This document shows, one piece after another, positions 18,407 to 27,116 of a stretch of 48,965 nt of DNA. The notes beneath the pieces were generated by a model. The model saw only the letters and a list, made by a program, of their open reading frames with translations. It searched no databases and was not told the DNA's origin. Every line of letters begins with the position of its first letter. Positions within the stretch are counted from its first letter, which is position 1. The stretch is from Mycobacterium sp. 852002-51971_SCH5477799-a (lineage in GTDB: Bacteria; Actinomycetota; Actinomycetes; Mycobacteriales; Mycobacteriaceae): contig NZ_LZIF01000079.1 of assembly GCF_001667145.1 (NCBI RefSeq), forward strand, positions 1 through 48,965. The letters are read 5' to 3'. A program made the position numbers and the translations under genes.

Positions 18407-19255
18407 ATGTCTGAGCACAACGTTTACGGTGCAAACTCGCCTGCGCAGTCCGAAAAGGCGAGGCCCAAGATCCGCACCCACCACCTGCAGAAGATGAAGG
18501 CCGAAGGGCACAAGTGGGCCATGCTCACGGCCTACGACTATTCGACCGCCCGCATTTTCGACGAGGCCGGCATCCCGGTGCTGCTGGTCGGCGACTCGGC
18601 GGCCAACGTGGTGTACGGCTACGACACCACCGTGCCCGTGTCGATCGACGAGTTGATTCCGCTGGTGCGCGGCGTGGTGCGGGGTGCCCCGCACGCGCTC
18701 GTCGTCGCCGACCTGCCGTTCGGCAGCTACGAGGCCGGGCCGGCCGCCGCGCTGGCCGCCGCCACCCGGTTCATGAAGGAGGGCGGCGCGCACGCGGTCA
18801 AGCTCGAGGGCGGCGAGCGGGTGGCCGAGCAGATCGCCTGCCTGACCGCCGCCGGCATCCCGGTGATGGCGCACATCGGGTTCACCCCGCAAAGCGTCAA
18901 CGGCCTGGGCGGCTTTCGGGTGCAGGGCCGCGGTGACGCGGCGGAGCAGACGGTGCACGACGCGATTGCCGTCGCCGAGGCCGGCGCGTTCTCCGTCGTC
19001 ATGGAGATGGTGCCGGCTGAGTTGGCCACCCAGATCACGGGCAAGCTGACCATCCCGACCATCGGAATCGGCGCCGGACCGAACTGCGACGCCCAGGTGC
19101 TGGTTTGGCAGGACATGGCCGGCATGAGCGGCGGCAAGGCCGCACGCTTCGTCAAGCGGTTCGCGGACATCGGCGGGGAATTGCGCCGGGCGGCAATTCA
19201 ATATGCGGATGAGGTGGCCGGCGGGGTGTTCCCCGCCGACGAGCACTGCTTCTGA
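18407..19255 (+). CDS. panB: 3-methyl-2-oxobutanoate hydroxymethyltransferase
   Basis: PanB makes ketopantoate from 2-oxoisovalerate and methylene-tetrahydrofolate, the first step of pantothenate (CoA) synthesis. 282 residues from ATG 18407, the second of two adjacent in-frame ATGs; TAGGGAC upstream fits this one better, and the protein then begins [11 protein letters not shown]. Signature segments: [60 protein letters not shown] and [19 protein letters not shown]. The 200-bp gap upstream separates it from the divergent hip1 and must contain both promoters. Confidence 0.97.
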   Translation: MSEHNVYGANSPAQSEKARPKIRTHHLQKMKAEGHKWAMLTAYDYSTARIFDEAGIPVLLVGDSAANVVYGYDTTVPVSIDELIPLVRGVVRGAPHALVVADLPFGSYEAGPAAALAAATRFMKEGGAHAVKLEGGERVAEQIACLTAAGIPVMAHIGFTPQSVNGLGGFRVQGRGDAAEQTVHDAIAVAEAGAFSVVMEMVPAELATQITGKLTIPTIGIGAGPNCDAQVLVWQDMAGMSGGKAARFVKRFADIGGELRRAAIQYADEVAGGVFPADEHCF

Positions 19256-19406
19256 TCCACCCCGCCGTTTGCGCGTTTCCGTCGCCGGACTGAGGTTCGC
19301 GCCTGGTTGACGACGTTATTGCCGTCGCAACGAAACCGCTGAAAAGCGTTGCGGTACAGGGATGTACGATGGCTCGCGGAGACGATCCGAACTCTGACGA
19401 GCAGGG

Positions 19407-20633
19407 GTGGCCCACATCGACCGGGGGAATCGCGGTGACTTCGTGCGCCGTCGAATGGTGCTGACGTTGCCGCTTCTCGCGGCGGGAGGCATGGCTTTGG
19501 CCCATTCACCACGCGCGTCCGCCGAACCGCCTCGCACCACGCCGCAAGCAGGCAGGTGGTCGGCGGAGCGCGCCAACCGCTGGTATCAGGCGCAGGGCTG
19601 GCCGGTCGGCGCGAACTACATCACTTCCAACGCGATCAATCAGCTGGAGATGTTTCAGCGCGAAACCTTCGACCCCCCGCGCATCGATACCGAACTGGGC
19701 TGGGCGCGGGCCAACGGGTTCAACGCGATCCGGGTCTTCCTGCACGACCAGCTGTGGGCGCAGGACTATCGCGGGTTTCAGGGCCGTCTCGCCAGGTTCG
19801 TCGACATCGCCGCGCGCCACGGCATCAAACCGCTGTTCGTCTTGTTCGATTCGTGCTGGGATCCGTTCCCCCAGGTGGGCCCACAGCGCGCGCCGCGGCC
19901 GGGCATCCACAACTCCGGCTGGGTGCAGAGCCCGGGGGCGGCACGCCTGGACGATCGCGGCTACCTGCGCACCATGCGCGGCTATCTCACCGGAGTTTTG
20001 ACGCAATTCCGCAGTGACGACCGCATCCTGGGGTGGGACCTGTGGAACGAGCTCGACAACCCCGCGGACGCCTACGCCTCGGTCGAGCGCAAAGACAAGG
20101 TGGACCTGGTCGCCCAGTTGCTGCCCCAGGTGTTCGAGTGGGCGCGGCTGGTTGATCCCTGCCAGCCGTTGACCAGTGGCGTCTGGCACGGCGAGTGGGC
20201 CGACCCGGGACGCCGCAGCGTCATCAATGGCATCCAGCTCGACAACTCCGACATCATCACGTTCCACAACTACGCCGAGCCCGCGGAGTTCGAGCGACGA
20301 ATCGCCGAGCTCGTCCCGCTGGGCCGCCCGATCCTGTGCACCGAGTACATGGCCCGCCCGCTGGGCAGCACGGTGCAGGGCATCCTGCCGATCGCAAAGA
20401 GGGCAGGAGTCGGCGCGTTCAACTGGGGTCTGGTCGCCGGGAAGACGCAGACATTCTTCCCCTGGGATTCCTGGGACCACCCGAAGCCGGACCCTGCGAT
20501 GCCGCAGGAGTGGTTTCACGATCTGCTGGGTCCCGACGGACGGCCATTCCGCGACGCCGAAATGCAGACGATTCTGGAGTTGAGCGACCTGGCGATACAC
20601 ATGCAGCAGCCGCCACCACCACCGGCCGGCTGA
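19407..20633 (+). CDS. Exported glycoside hydrolase (GH5-like cellulase/xylanase fold)
   Basis: 408 residues from GTG 19407. The N-terminus FVRRRMVLTLPLLAAGGMAL resembles a twin-arginine signal, with cleavage near RASA (about 39). The mature protein is a TIM barrel of the clan A type: the proposed acid/base is Glu215 in DLWNELDN and the nucleophile Glu313 in CTEYMAR. Other typical segments are FNAIRVFLHDQLW, GIKPLFVLFDSCWDPF and IITFHNYAEP. The substrate is unknown; mycobacterial homologues are often labelled beta-xylanase without proof. A later start at ATG 19455 would remove the twin-arginine motif, so the longer form is preferred. Confidence 0.85.
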   Translation: MAHIDRGNRGDFVRRRMVLTLPLLAAGGMALAHSPRASAEPPRTTPQAGRWSAERANRWYQAQGWPVGANYITSNAINQLEMFQRETFDPPRIDTELGWARANGFNAIRVFLHDQLWAQDYRGFQGRLARFVDIAARHGIKPLFVLFDSCWDPFPQVGPQRAPRPGIHNSGWVQSPGAARLDDRGYLRTMRGYLTGVLTQFRSDDRILGWDLWNELDNPADAYASVERKDKVDLVAQLLPQVFEWARLVDPCQPLTSGVWHGEWADPGRRSVINGIQLDNSDIITFHNYAEPAEFERRIAELVPLGRPILCTEYMARPLGSTVQGILPIAKRAGVGAFNWGLVAGKTQTFFPWDSWDHPKPDPAMPQEWFHDLLGPDGRPFRDAEMQTILELSDLAIHMQQPPPPPAG

Positions 20634-20643
20634 CGGCAAACGG

Positions 20644-21024
20644 TCAGCGGCACCGATTCTGGAAATCGGTCAACGGCTGGCGAAGGCCCTCGAGGTCGGC
20701 GTGGGTCTGCGGGTTGGCATCCATGTACTGCTTCAACTGGGCACGCGAGTCATCACGGGGCTGCCCCTTCAAACCGGTGATGTACGCGTTGACGTCCGGG
20801 TGCGCGAACAAATAGTCCGACGTCGCCGCGGCCACGCCCGACGACACCTGGGCAAGATCGGCGGCCGTGCAATTCGGTTGCGACGACGGCGTCGGTTCCG
20901 GATCGTCCATCGGCCAGTCCGCGGCAGCCGAACCCGCCGTCGCCAACAGCATTGCCGCACTTACCGCGCCGACCGCCATTGCGTCGGCGACGACCCGGAC
21001 CGTGGGGCGAACAAAAGACACCAT
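20644..21024 (-). CDS. Haemophore-like exported haem-binding protein (MHB domain)
   Basis: 126 residues from ATG 21024. A signal peptide (VVADAMAVGAVSAAMLLATA, cleavage near SAAA) is followed by a short acidic linker. An MHB-type helical domain then runs between two cysteines (NCTAADLAQVSSGVAAATSD to FQNRCR). The pattern of YLFAHPDVNAYITGLKG, QLKQYMDANPQ and LRQPLTDFQ fits mycobacterial haem-binding/haemophore proteins such as Rv0203. It is convergent with the glycoside hydrolase gene and divergent from the small secreted gene at 21200. Confidence 0.82.
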   Translation of the reverse strand: MVSFVRPTVRVVADAMAVGAVSAAMLLATAGSAAADWPMDDPEPTPSSQPNCTAADLAQVSSGVAAATSDYLFAHPDVNAYITGLKGQPRDDSRAQLKQYMDANPQTHADLEGLRQPLTDFQNRCR

Positions 21025-21199
21025 GGGAACGCTCCTTCATCTCCGCTTCCGCAACCGCGGCCGTAGCTCGTACCGCAAACCATAAGGGTTTTTTCGCCAC
21101 GCATGCGCTAATCGGCTGGCAAACAAATACTTCAATCTCGGCCCGCCCGTCGCCCCCCGACGGCAGAATGTTTTTCGAATGGCAGGAAGGAGACCGCAA

Positions 21200-21439
21200 A
21201 TGAAACGGCGCCGCTGGTTTGCCGCAGTGCTAGTGCTCGCCGGCCTGGCCGCAACTCCCGGCATCCTTGTCGCGCACTCCGCCGATCGGTCGGAGGCGAC
21301 CGTTTGCGTGAACGCCGGGCGACGCGTCTCCGTCAGCGGGTGCACCAATATCGCCGACAACATCCAACGCTATGTTCCACCGCCGGCCGTCTATGCGCCG
21401 CTGCCGGAGGACGACACGACGGCTCCTCCCCCGCCATAA
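21200..21439 (+). CDS. Small secreted protein of unknown function
   Basis: 79 residues from ATG 21200, chosen because GGAAGGAG lies about ten bases upstream; an in-frame ATG at 21179 has none. The signal peptide is MKRRRWFAAVLVLAGLAATP, with cleavage likely around VAHSA. The mature peptide is short, has two cysteines (VCVNAGRRVSVSGCTN) and ends in a Pro-rich tail (YVPPPAVYAPLPED, PPPP). No family is recognised. It is divergent from the haemophore-like gene, with 175 bp between the start codons. Confidence 0.7.
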   Translation: MKRRRWFAAVLVLAGLAATPGILVAHSADRSEATVCVNAGRRVSVSGCTNIADNIQRYVPPPAVYAPLPEDDTTAPPPP

Positions 21440-21575
21440 CGGCGGCCGCGACGGGCGCTTCACCCACCGGACGATCCGCGGCGGGCACGTCGCTTTTGTA
21501 TGGCAGGCTATGGGTGCTCATTTCCCACCGTCCATTCACGGCCGCGGTGACGCGCCCGCAACGGAGCCCAAGAAG

Positions 21576-23120
21576 ATGCCTGCAAAAGCGCCGCAGCCCT
21601 CGCGTTATCTCGAGGTCGAGCGCAAGTTCGACGTAGTCGAATCCACCGTGTCACCCTCGTTCGAAGGGATCGCCGCGGTTGCCCACGTCGAGAAGTCGCC
21701 GACGCAAACCCTGGATGCGACGTACTTCGACACCCCCATACACGATTTGGCGCGCAACAAGATCACCCTGCGCCGCCGTACCGGTGGCTCCGACGCGGGC
21801 TGGCACCTGAAGCTGCCGGCCGGTCCGGATTCCCGAACCGAGGTCCGCCTACCGCTGGACGCCTCGGGCGGAAACGATTCCGTGCCCGCCGAGCTGACGG
21901 ATGTAGTGCTGGCAATCGTCCGCGACCGCCCGCTGCAGCCGGTCGCACGCATCACCACCCGGCGCGACAGCCAAGTGCTGTACGACGCCGCGGGCACCGC
22001 GCTGGCCGAGTTCAGCAACGACCACGTCACAGCGTGGGCGACCCGGGGATCCGAAGACACCGACTCGGCGCCAACCGAACAGGAATGGCGCGAGTGGGAA
22101 TTGGAGCTTCTCGAAGCGAGCGGACTCGCCAACGGAACAGCCGGCGTCGAGCTGCTGAACCGATTGGGCAACCGGCTATTAGACGCCGGCGCCGTACCGG
22201 CAGGTCACGGCTCCAAGCTGGCGCGGGTGCTCGGCGCCACGCCGCCCAACGGCGCTCAGCCTTCCGAGGATCCGCTGCAGCGCGCGATCGCCGAGCAAGT
22301 ACGCGAGCTTGTGGTGTGGGATCGCGCGGTGCGCGCCGACGCCTACGACTCCATTCACCAGATGCGGGTGACCACCCGCAAGCTGCGCAGCCTGCTGCGC
22401 GACTACCAAGAGTCATTCGGATTGCCCGACGAGGGCTGGGTTCTGGACGAGTTGCGTGAGCTCGCCGGAATTCTGGGTGTGGCCCGCGACGCCGAGGTGC
22501 TCGCCGAGCGATACGAGCGCGATTTGGACTTGCTCGCACCGGAATTGGTTCGCGGACCGGTGCGCGAACGTCTGGTCGGGGGTGCCCAGCGGCGCTACCA
22601 GGTCGGGCTGCGCCGGTCATTGATCGCCATGCGCTCGCAGCGGTACTTCCGCCTACTGGACTCCCTCGATCTGATTGCGGCCGAAACCCCCGGCGCCGCG
22701 ATGGTCGAGGAACAGGCCCCGGTCACCATCGACGCCGCGTACAAGAAGGTCCGCAAGGCCCACAAGGCCGCCGCGCAGGTCGACCGCGAGCACCCGGGCG
22801 ACCAACACCAACGCGACGAGGCGATACATCGAATCCGCAAGCGCGCCAAGCGACTTCGCTACACCGCCGCCGCCACCGGCGCGGCCGGGGTGTCCGAGCA
22901 GGCCAAGGCGGTGCAGTCGCTGCTCGGCGACCATCAGGACAGCGTCGTCAGCCGCGAACACCTCAGGCAGGAGGCCGAGGCCGCGCACGCCGCCGGCGAG
23001 GACACCTTCACCTACGGGCTGCTGTATCAGCGCGAGGCCGACCTGGCCGACCGCTGCCGCGACGAACTCGACGACACCTTGCGCAAACTCGCCAAAGCGG
23101 TCCGCAAAGCGGGACATTAG
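21576..23120 (+). CDS. CYTH and CHAD domain protein (Rv2226-like)
   Basis: 514 residues from ATG 21576; the open frame extends further upstream, but the family length supports this start. The N-terminal CYTH domain (about 10-205) has the metal/triphosphate-binding signature YLEVERKF, then TLDATYFDTP and KITLRRRTGGSDAGWHLKLP. The C-terminal CHAD domain (about 230-510) is helical and rich in conserved His/Arg/Lys, with IHQMRVTTRKLRSLLRDY, AIHRIRKRAKRLRYT and LLGDHQD. CYTH enzymes act on triphosphates, and CHAD domains bind polyphosphate, so a role in polyphosphate metabolism is the best inference. The gene ends only a few bases before rnpB. Confidence 0.92.
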   Translation: MPAKAPQPSRYLEVERKFDVVESTVSPSFEGIAAVAHVEKSPTQTLDATYFDTPIHDLARNKITLRRRTGGSDAGWHLKLPAGPDSRTEVRLPLDASGGNDSVPAELTDVVLAIVRDRPLQPVARITTRRDSQVLYDAAGTALAEFSNDHVTAWATRGSEDTDSAPTEQEWREWELELLEASGLANGTAGVELLNRLGNRLLDAGAVPAGHGSKLARVLGATPPNGAQPSEDPLQRAIAEQVRELVVWDRAVRADAYDSIHQMRVTTRKLRSLLRDYQESFGLPDEGWVLDELRELAGILGVARDAEVLAERYERDLDLLAPELVRGPVRERLVGGAQRRYQVGLRRSLIAMRSQRYFRLLDSLDLIAAETPGAAMVEEQAPVTIDAAYKKVRKAHKAAAQVDREHPGDQHQRDEAIHRIRKRAKRLRYTAAATGAAGVSEQAKAVQSLLGDHQDSVVSREHLRQEAEAAHAAGEDTFTYGLLYQREADLADRCRDELDDTLRKLAKAVRKAGH

Positions 23121-23123
23121 AAG

Positions 23124-23533
<410 letters not shown>

Positions 23534-23604
23534 CGATCCACGGTACTACCTGCACCCATGCTGGGGCCAGCAACTATGGCCCGCGCGGCTCTATCGTGGA
23601 CCTG

Positions 23605-24315
23605 ATGGACCGATGGAAAAAGCGCGTCGACATAGGCGATTGGGACGCCATCGCCACCGCGGTCGACGAGTACGGCGGCGCGCTGCTGCCGCGGCTGGTC
23701 ACGCCCGCCGAAGCGGCCCGGCTGCGCAAGCTCTACGCCGACGACGAGCTGTTTCGGTCGACCATTGACATGGCCCCCAAACGCTATGGCGCCGGCCAAT
23801 ACCGCTATTTCCACGCGCCCTACCCCGAACCGATCGAACAGCTCAAACAGGCGCTCTACCCCCGGCTGCTGCCGATAGCGCGCGATTGGTGGGGCAAGCT
23901 CGGCCGCGACGCACCCTGGCCGGACAGCCTCGACGAATGGCTGGCGACCTGCCACGCCGCCGGCCAGGGCAGATCGACTGCGCTGATGCTGAAATACGGT
24001 GCGGGCGACTGGAATGCCTTGCATCGGGATTTGTATGGCGAGTTGATCTTTCCGCTCCAGGTGGTCATCAACCTGAGCAACCCCGACACCGACTACACCG
24101 GCGGCGAGTTCCTGCTCGTCGAACAACGGCTGCGAGCCCAATCCCGCGGCATGGCAACACAACTGCCGCAGGGACACGGGTATGTCTTCACCACCCGGGA
24201 GCGGCCGGTGCGGTCGGCCCGGGGTTGGTCCGCGGCGCCGGTGCGCCACGGCGTCTCGGTCGTTCGCTCCGGGGAGCGTTATGCCATGGGGCTCATCTTC
24301 CACGACGCGGCGTAG
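23605..24315 (+). CDS. 2OG-Fe(II) oxygenase superfamily protein (Rv2227-like position)
   Basis: 236 residues from ATG 23605; a GTG three codons upstream is also possible, and any longer version would run into rnpB. The C-terminal half has the pattern LHRDLYGELIFPLQVVINLS (H-x-D), then YTGGEFLLVEQ and RHGVSVVRSGERYAMGLIFH. These fit the double-stranded beta-helix iron site (H-x-D...H) and the 2-oxoglutarate-binding Arg. N-terminal residues about 1-60 (YGGALLPRLVTPAEAARLRK) are also typical of prolyl-hydroxylase-like proteins. The substrate is unknown. Confidence 0.82.
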   Translation: MDRWKKRVDIGDWDAIATAVDEYGGALLPRLVTPAEAARLRKLYADDELFRSTIDMAPKRYGAGQYRYFHAPYPEPIEQLKQALYPRLLPIARDWWGKLGRDAPWPDSLDEWLATCHAAGQGRSTALMLKYGAGDWNALHRDLYGELIFPLQVVINLSNPDTDYTGGEFLLVEQRLRAQSRGMATQLPQGHGYVFTTRERPVRSARGWSAAPVRHGVSVVRSGERYAMGLIFHDAA

Positions 24316-24320
24316 GCGGG

Positions 24321-24953
24321 CTACCCGGTTCGCCGCAGCACCATCAGATTGTCGGCCATCATGCCGACTTCGCCGTTCGGACCCACCATTTCGCGCTCGA
24401 GTGCCTCGGTCCGCAGCCGCGTCCAGCGCGGCGCGTCCAGGTGCAGCGACGCGAGGACCTCGTCGATGTCCTCGAAGTGGTGATCGCGATGCTCTGCCCA
24501 CGGCGGGGGCGCTCCATGGTCGACGATCAACAGCACACCGCCACGATTCACCCGCTCGGCCGCCCTTTGCAACACCCCGTCGCGTTCCAATCGCGCCGGT
24601 GAGTGCAGGTACTGCGCGGACACCAGATCGAAGGTGCCCTCCGGGAAGCTTTCGTTGAGATCGTGGCGCTGAAAATCGATGTGTTCCAGCATGTTCCGTG
24701 CCGCCGCGGCCTCGGTGGCGCGTTGCAGCGCGGTGGCCGAGATATCGACGGCCACCACCTCCCAGCCGCGCTCGGCCAGCCACAACGCGTCGGCCCCTTC
24801 CCCGCAGCCCAGATCGAGCGCCCGGCCGACCGGCAGGCCGGTGGCCACCTCGGCCAGGCGAGGATTGACCCGTCCGCTCCACACCCGCTCCGCCGAGCGG
24901 TAGCGCTCCTCCCAGAATTGCTGGGCGTCATCAGGTTTGCAAGAGTTCTCCAC
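24321..24953 (-). CDS. Class I SAM-dependent methyltransferase
   Basis: About 210 residues from GTG 24953. A start at ATG 25001 is equally open and would make the protein 16 residues longer, with its ATG overlapping the divergent gene's ATG. Motif I is ALDLGCGEGADALWLAERGW, followed by VVAVDISATALQRA, FQRHDLNESFPEGTFDLVSA and a late GGVLLIVDHG. This is a small Rossmann methyltransferase of the TehB/thiopurine type; the acceptor is unknown. It is divergent from the XRE-cupin regulator and probably controlled by it. Confidence 0.85.
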   Translation of the reverse strand: MENSCKPDDAQQFWEERYRSAERVWSGRVNPRLAEVATGLPVGRALDLGCGEGADALWLAERGWEVVAVDISATALQRATEAAAARNMLEHIDFQRHDLNESFPEGTFDLVSAQYLHSPARLERDGVLQRAAERVNRGGVLLIVDHGAPPPWAEHRDHHFEDIDEVLASLHLDAPRWTRLRTEALEREMVGPNGEVGMMADNLMVLRRTG

Positions 24954-24980
24954 ACCGCGAGCTTGCCTACCCGCTGCGGG

Positions 24981-25010
24981 TTTGCCAAGCTGATTTGCCA
25001 TGCAGGCAAA
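24981..25010. promoter_or_regulatory. Possible operator overlapping divergent start codons
   Basis: TTTGCC-ATGCA-GGCAAA (24994-25010) is a 6-bp inverted repeat over the regulator's start codon. A further direct copy TTTGCC is at 24981-24986 and a partial one (TTGCC) near 24963. The arrangement suits autoregulation by the XRE-cupin protein and shared control of the methyltransferase. It is a motif inference only. Confidence 0.4.
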
Positions 25011-25575
25011 AACTACACCCGGCATCGATACCCTGGTGCGGCGGCGACTGCGGGAACTGCGCGTGCAGCGCGGCCTGACGCTACAAGAGGTGGGCGAGCG
25101 CGCTGGCATCGACGTCTCGACGCTCAGCCGTCTCGAATCCGGGAAGCGCCGGCTGGCACTGGATCACCTGCCGCGACTGGCCCGGGCCCTGGCCGTGAGC
25201 ACCGACGAGCTGTTGCAGGCGCCGCCAACGCCCGACCCGAGGGTGCGCGGCACCGCGCACACCCATCACGGCGTCACCTATTGGCCGCTGACCCGCCAGG
25301 GCCCCGCGGGGGGCCTGCACGCATTCAAGGTCCGGGTCAGCGCTCGGCGCCGCACGCCACCGGCCGAGCTGCCGGTGCACGAGGGCCAGGACTGGATGTA
25401 TGTGCTGGCGGGCCGGTTGCGGCTCATCCTGGGCGAACGCGACTTCACCATCGACCCGGGCCAAGCCGTCGAGTTCTCGACGTGGACGCCGCACTGGTTC
25501 GGCGTGGTGGACCGGCCGGTGGAGGCCATTGTCATCTTCGGACCGCACGGCGAGCGGCTCCACCTGCATGATTGA
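25000..25575 (+). CDS. XRE-family regulator with C-terminal cupin domain
   Basis: 191 residues from ATG 25000. Residues about 10-70 form an XRE helix-turn-helix (RRRLRELRVQRGLTLQEVGE, then RAGIDVSTLSRLESGKRRLA). Residues about 110-190 form a cupin beta-barrel (PVHEGQDWMYVLAGRLRLIL, DPGQAVEFSTWTPHWF). Such proteins sense small molecules through the cupin and often control adjacent catabolic or detoxification genes. The ATG has no ribosome binding site and may be leaderless. The nearest targets would be the divergent methyltransferase and the P450 gene 49 bp downstream. Confidence 0.88.
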   Translation: MQAKTTPGIDTLVRRRLRELRVQRGLTLQEVGERAGIDVSTLSRLESGKRRLALDHLPRLARALAVSTDELLQAPPTPDPRVRGTAHTHHGVTYWPLTRQGPAGGLHAFKVRVSARRRTPPAELPVHEGQDWMYVLAGRLRLILGERDFTIDPGQAVEFSTWTPHWFGVVDRPVEAIVIFGPHGERLHLHD

Positions 25576-25624
25576 TGCGTATTAGCCCATTGCCCAATAG
25601 GCGGGTCGGTGCCAGGCTGACCGC

Positions 25625-26803
25625 ATGACAGAAGCCGAAAGTTTCGTCGACCAGACCCGGACGGGACTCGCGGAGCCGCAACCGATGTACAAGGCGCTGC
25701 GCGAAACCAGCCCGGTATTCCGGTCGCCGCAGGCGGTCGTTCTCAGCCGCCTGGCCGACATCGAAATGGCGCTCAAACACACCGAGCTGTTCTCGTCGAA
25801 CATGGACGCAGTCGACCTGGGCAACGTGCGGCCACTGATCCCACTCCAAATCGACCCGCCCGAGCACGCGAAGTACCGGCGCATCCTCGATCCCCTCTTC
25901 ACTCCGCGGGAGATGGCCCGACGCGAACCACGCGTCACCGAGCTGGTCAACGAGATGATCGATCGCTTCGCCGGCCGGGGCGAGTGCGACTTCCACACCG
26001 AGTTCGCGGTGCCGCTACCCTGCACCGTCTTTCTGCAGCTGCTCGGCCTGCCGCTCGACGACCTCGACCAATTCCTGGTGTGGAAGGACGGCGTAATCCG
26101 GCCGGAGGGCGACTCCGGTTTCGACCGCCGCCACGAGAGTTCCGCGGGCGTGGCCCAACAGATCTACGAATACTTCGACCGCGCCATCGACGACCACATC
26201 GCCAGCCCCCGCGACGACGTGTTGTCGGCAATGATCGCCGCGAACTTCAAAGACGGTGCGGGCCAGCCCCTGTCGCGCGACGAGCTGCTCGACATCTGCT
26301 TCCTGTTCCTGATCGCCGGACTGGACACGGTCACCGACTCGCTCGACTGTTTCTTCGTGTACCTGGCGCGTCACCCGGATCACCGTCATCAGCTTGTCCA
26401 GCAACCCGACGTCCTGCCCGGTGCGGTCGAGGAGTTGTTGCGTTGGGAAACACCAGTGCCCGGCGTCGCCCGCGTCGCCATCCAGGACGTCGAGGTCGGC
26501 GGGTGTCCGATCAGCAAAGGGGAACGGGTCAGCCCGTTGCTGGGGGCCGCCAACACCGACCCGGCAGAGTTCCCCGACCCGGAGCTGGTGGACTTCACCC
26601 GCAATCCCAACCGGCACCGGGCGTTCGGCGGCGGACCGCACCGTTGCCTCGGCTCGCACCTGGCCCGCATGGAGCTGCGGGTGGCGCTGCGCGAATTCCA
26701 CCGGCGCATACCGGATTACGAGATCAAACCCGGCGCCGAGCTCTCCTACACCGCCGCGCTGCGCTCCGTGGAGTCGCTGCCGCTGGTGTTTCCGGTGTCG
26801 TGA
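25625..26803 (+). CDS. Cytochrome P450 monooxygenase
   Basis: 392 residues from ATG 25625, typical bacterial length and without a membrane anchor. The haem-binding loop FGGGPHRCLGSHLARMEL places the axial cysteine at Cys341. The I-helix motif is FLIAGLDTVTDSL (AGxDT), the K-helix E-x-x-R is EELLR, and the C-helix region is DPPEHAKYRRILDPLFTPRE. It is followed 46 bp later by a 3Fe-4S ferredoxin, its probable electron donor. The CYP family number cannot be assigned by eye and the substrate is unknown. Confidence 0.93.
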   Translation: MTEAESFVDQTRTGLAEPQPMYKALRETSPVFRSPQAVVLSRLADIEMALKHTELFSSNMDAVDLGNVRPLIPLQIDPPEHAKYRRILDPLFTPREMARREPRVTELVNEMIDRFAGRGECDFHTEFAVPLPCTVFLQLLGLPLDDLDQFLVWKDGVIRPEGDSGFDRRHESSAGVAQQIYEYFDRAIDDHIASPRDDVLSAMIAANFKDGAGQPLSRDELLDICFLFLIAGLDTVTDSLDCFFVYLARHPDHRHQLVQQPDVLPGAVEELLRWETPVPGVARVAIQDVEVGGCPISKGERVSPLLGAANTDPAEFPDPELVDFTRNPNRHRAFGGGPHRCLGSHLARMELRVALREFHRRIPDYEIKPGAELSYTAALRSVESLPLVFPVS

Positions 26804-26849
26804 CCCGCGCCGGCGACGATGCAGAGCGAAGCGATGAGGAGCGGCGCAG

Positions 26850-27044
26850 ATGGCCCGCGTAGCCGTCGACCCGGGCCGGTGCACCGGGCACGGGCGCTGC
26901 TACACCCTGGCACCCGACGTCTTTGACGCCGACGAGGTCGGCCACTGCGTGCTGCTCGTCGACGAGGTGTCCGGTGACCTGGAATCGCAGGCCGCCACGG
27001 CCGAACAGAACTGCCCGGAAAGCGCCATCACGCTGGCTCGTTGA
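26850..27044 (+). CDS. 3Fe-4S ferredoxin
   Basis: 64 residues from ATG 26850. Cluster ligands are seen in CTGHGRC (first and second Cys) and NCPESAI (third Cys), the pattern C-x5-C...C-P of single 3Fe-4S ferredoxins that serve P450 enzymes. The second position has GHGRC as usual for actinobacterial P450 ferredoxins. It sits directly after the P450 gene on the same strand, so an electron-transfer pair is likely. The reductase is not encoded nearby. Confidence 0.92.
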   Translation: MARVAVDPGRCTGHGRCYTLAPDVFDADEVGHCVLLVDEVSGDLESQAATAEQNCPESAITLAR

Positions 27045-27116
27045 CGCGTCGGCCGACGCCAAACGTCGGCTATTCGAATCGCGCTAGAACACGCCGGACC
27101 GGGGTAACCCCCGGAT

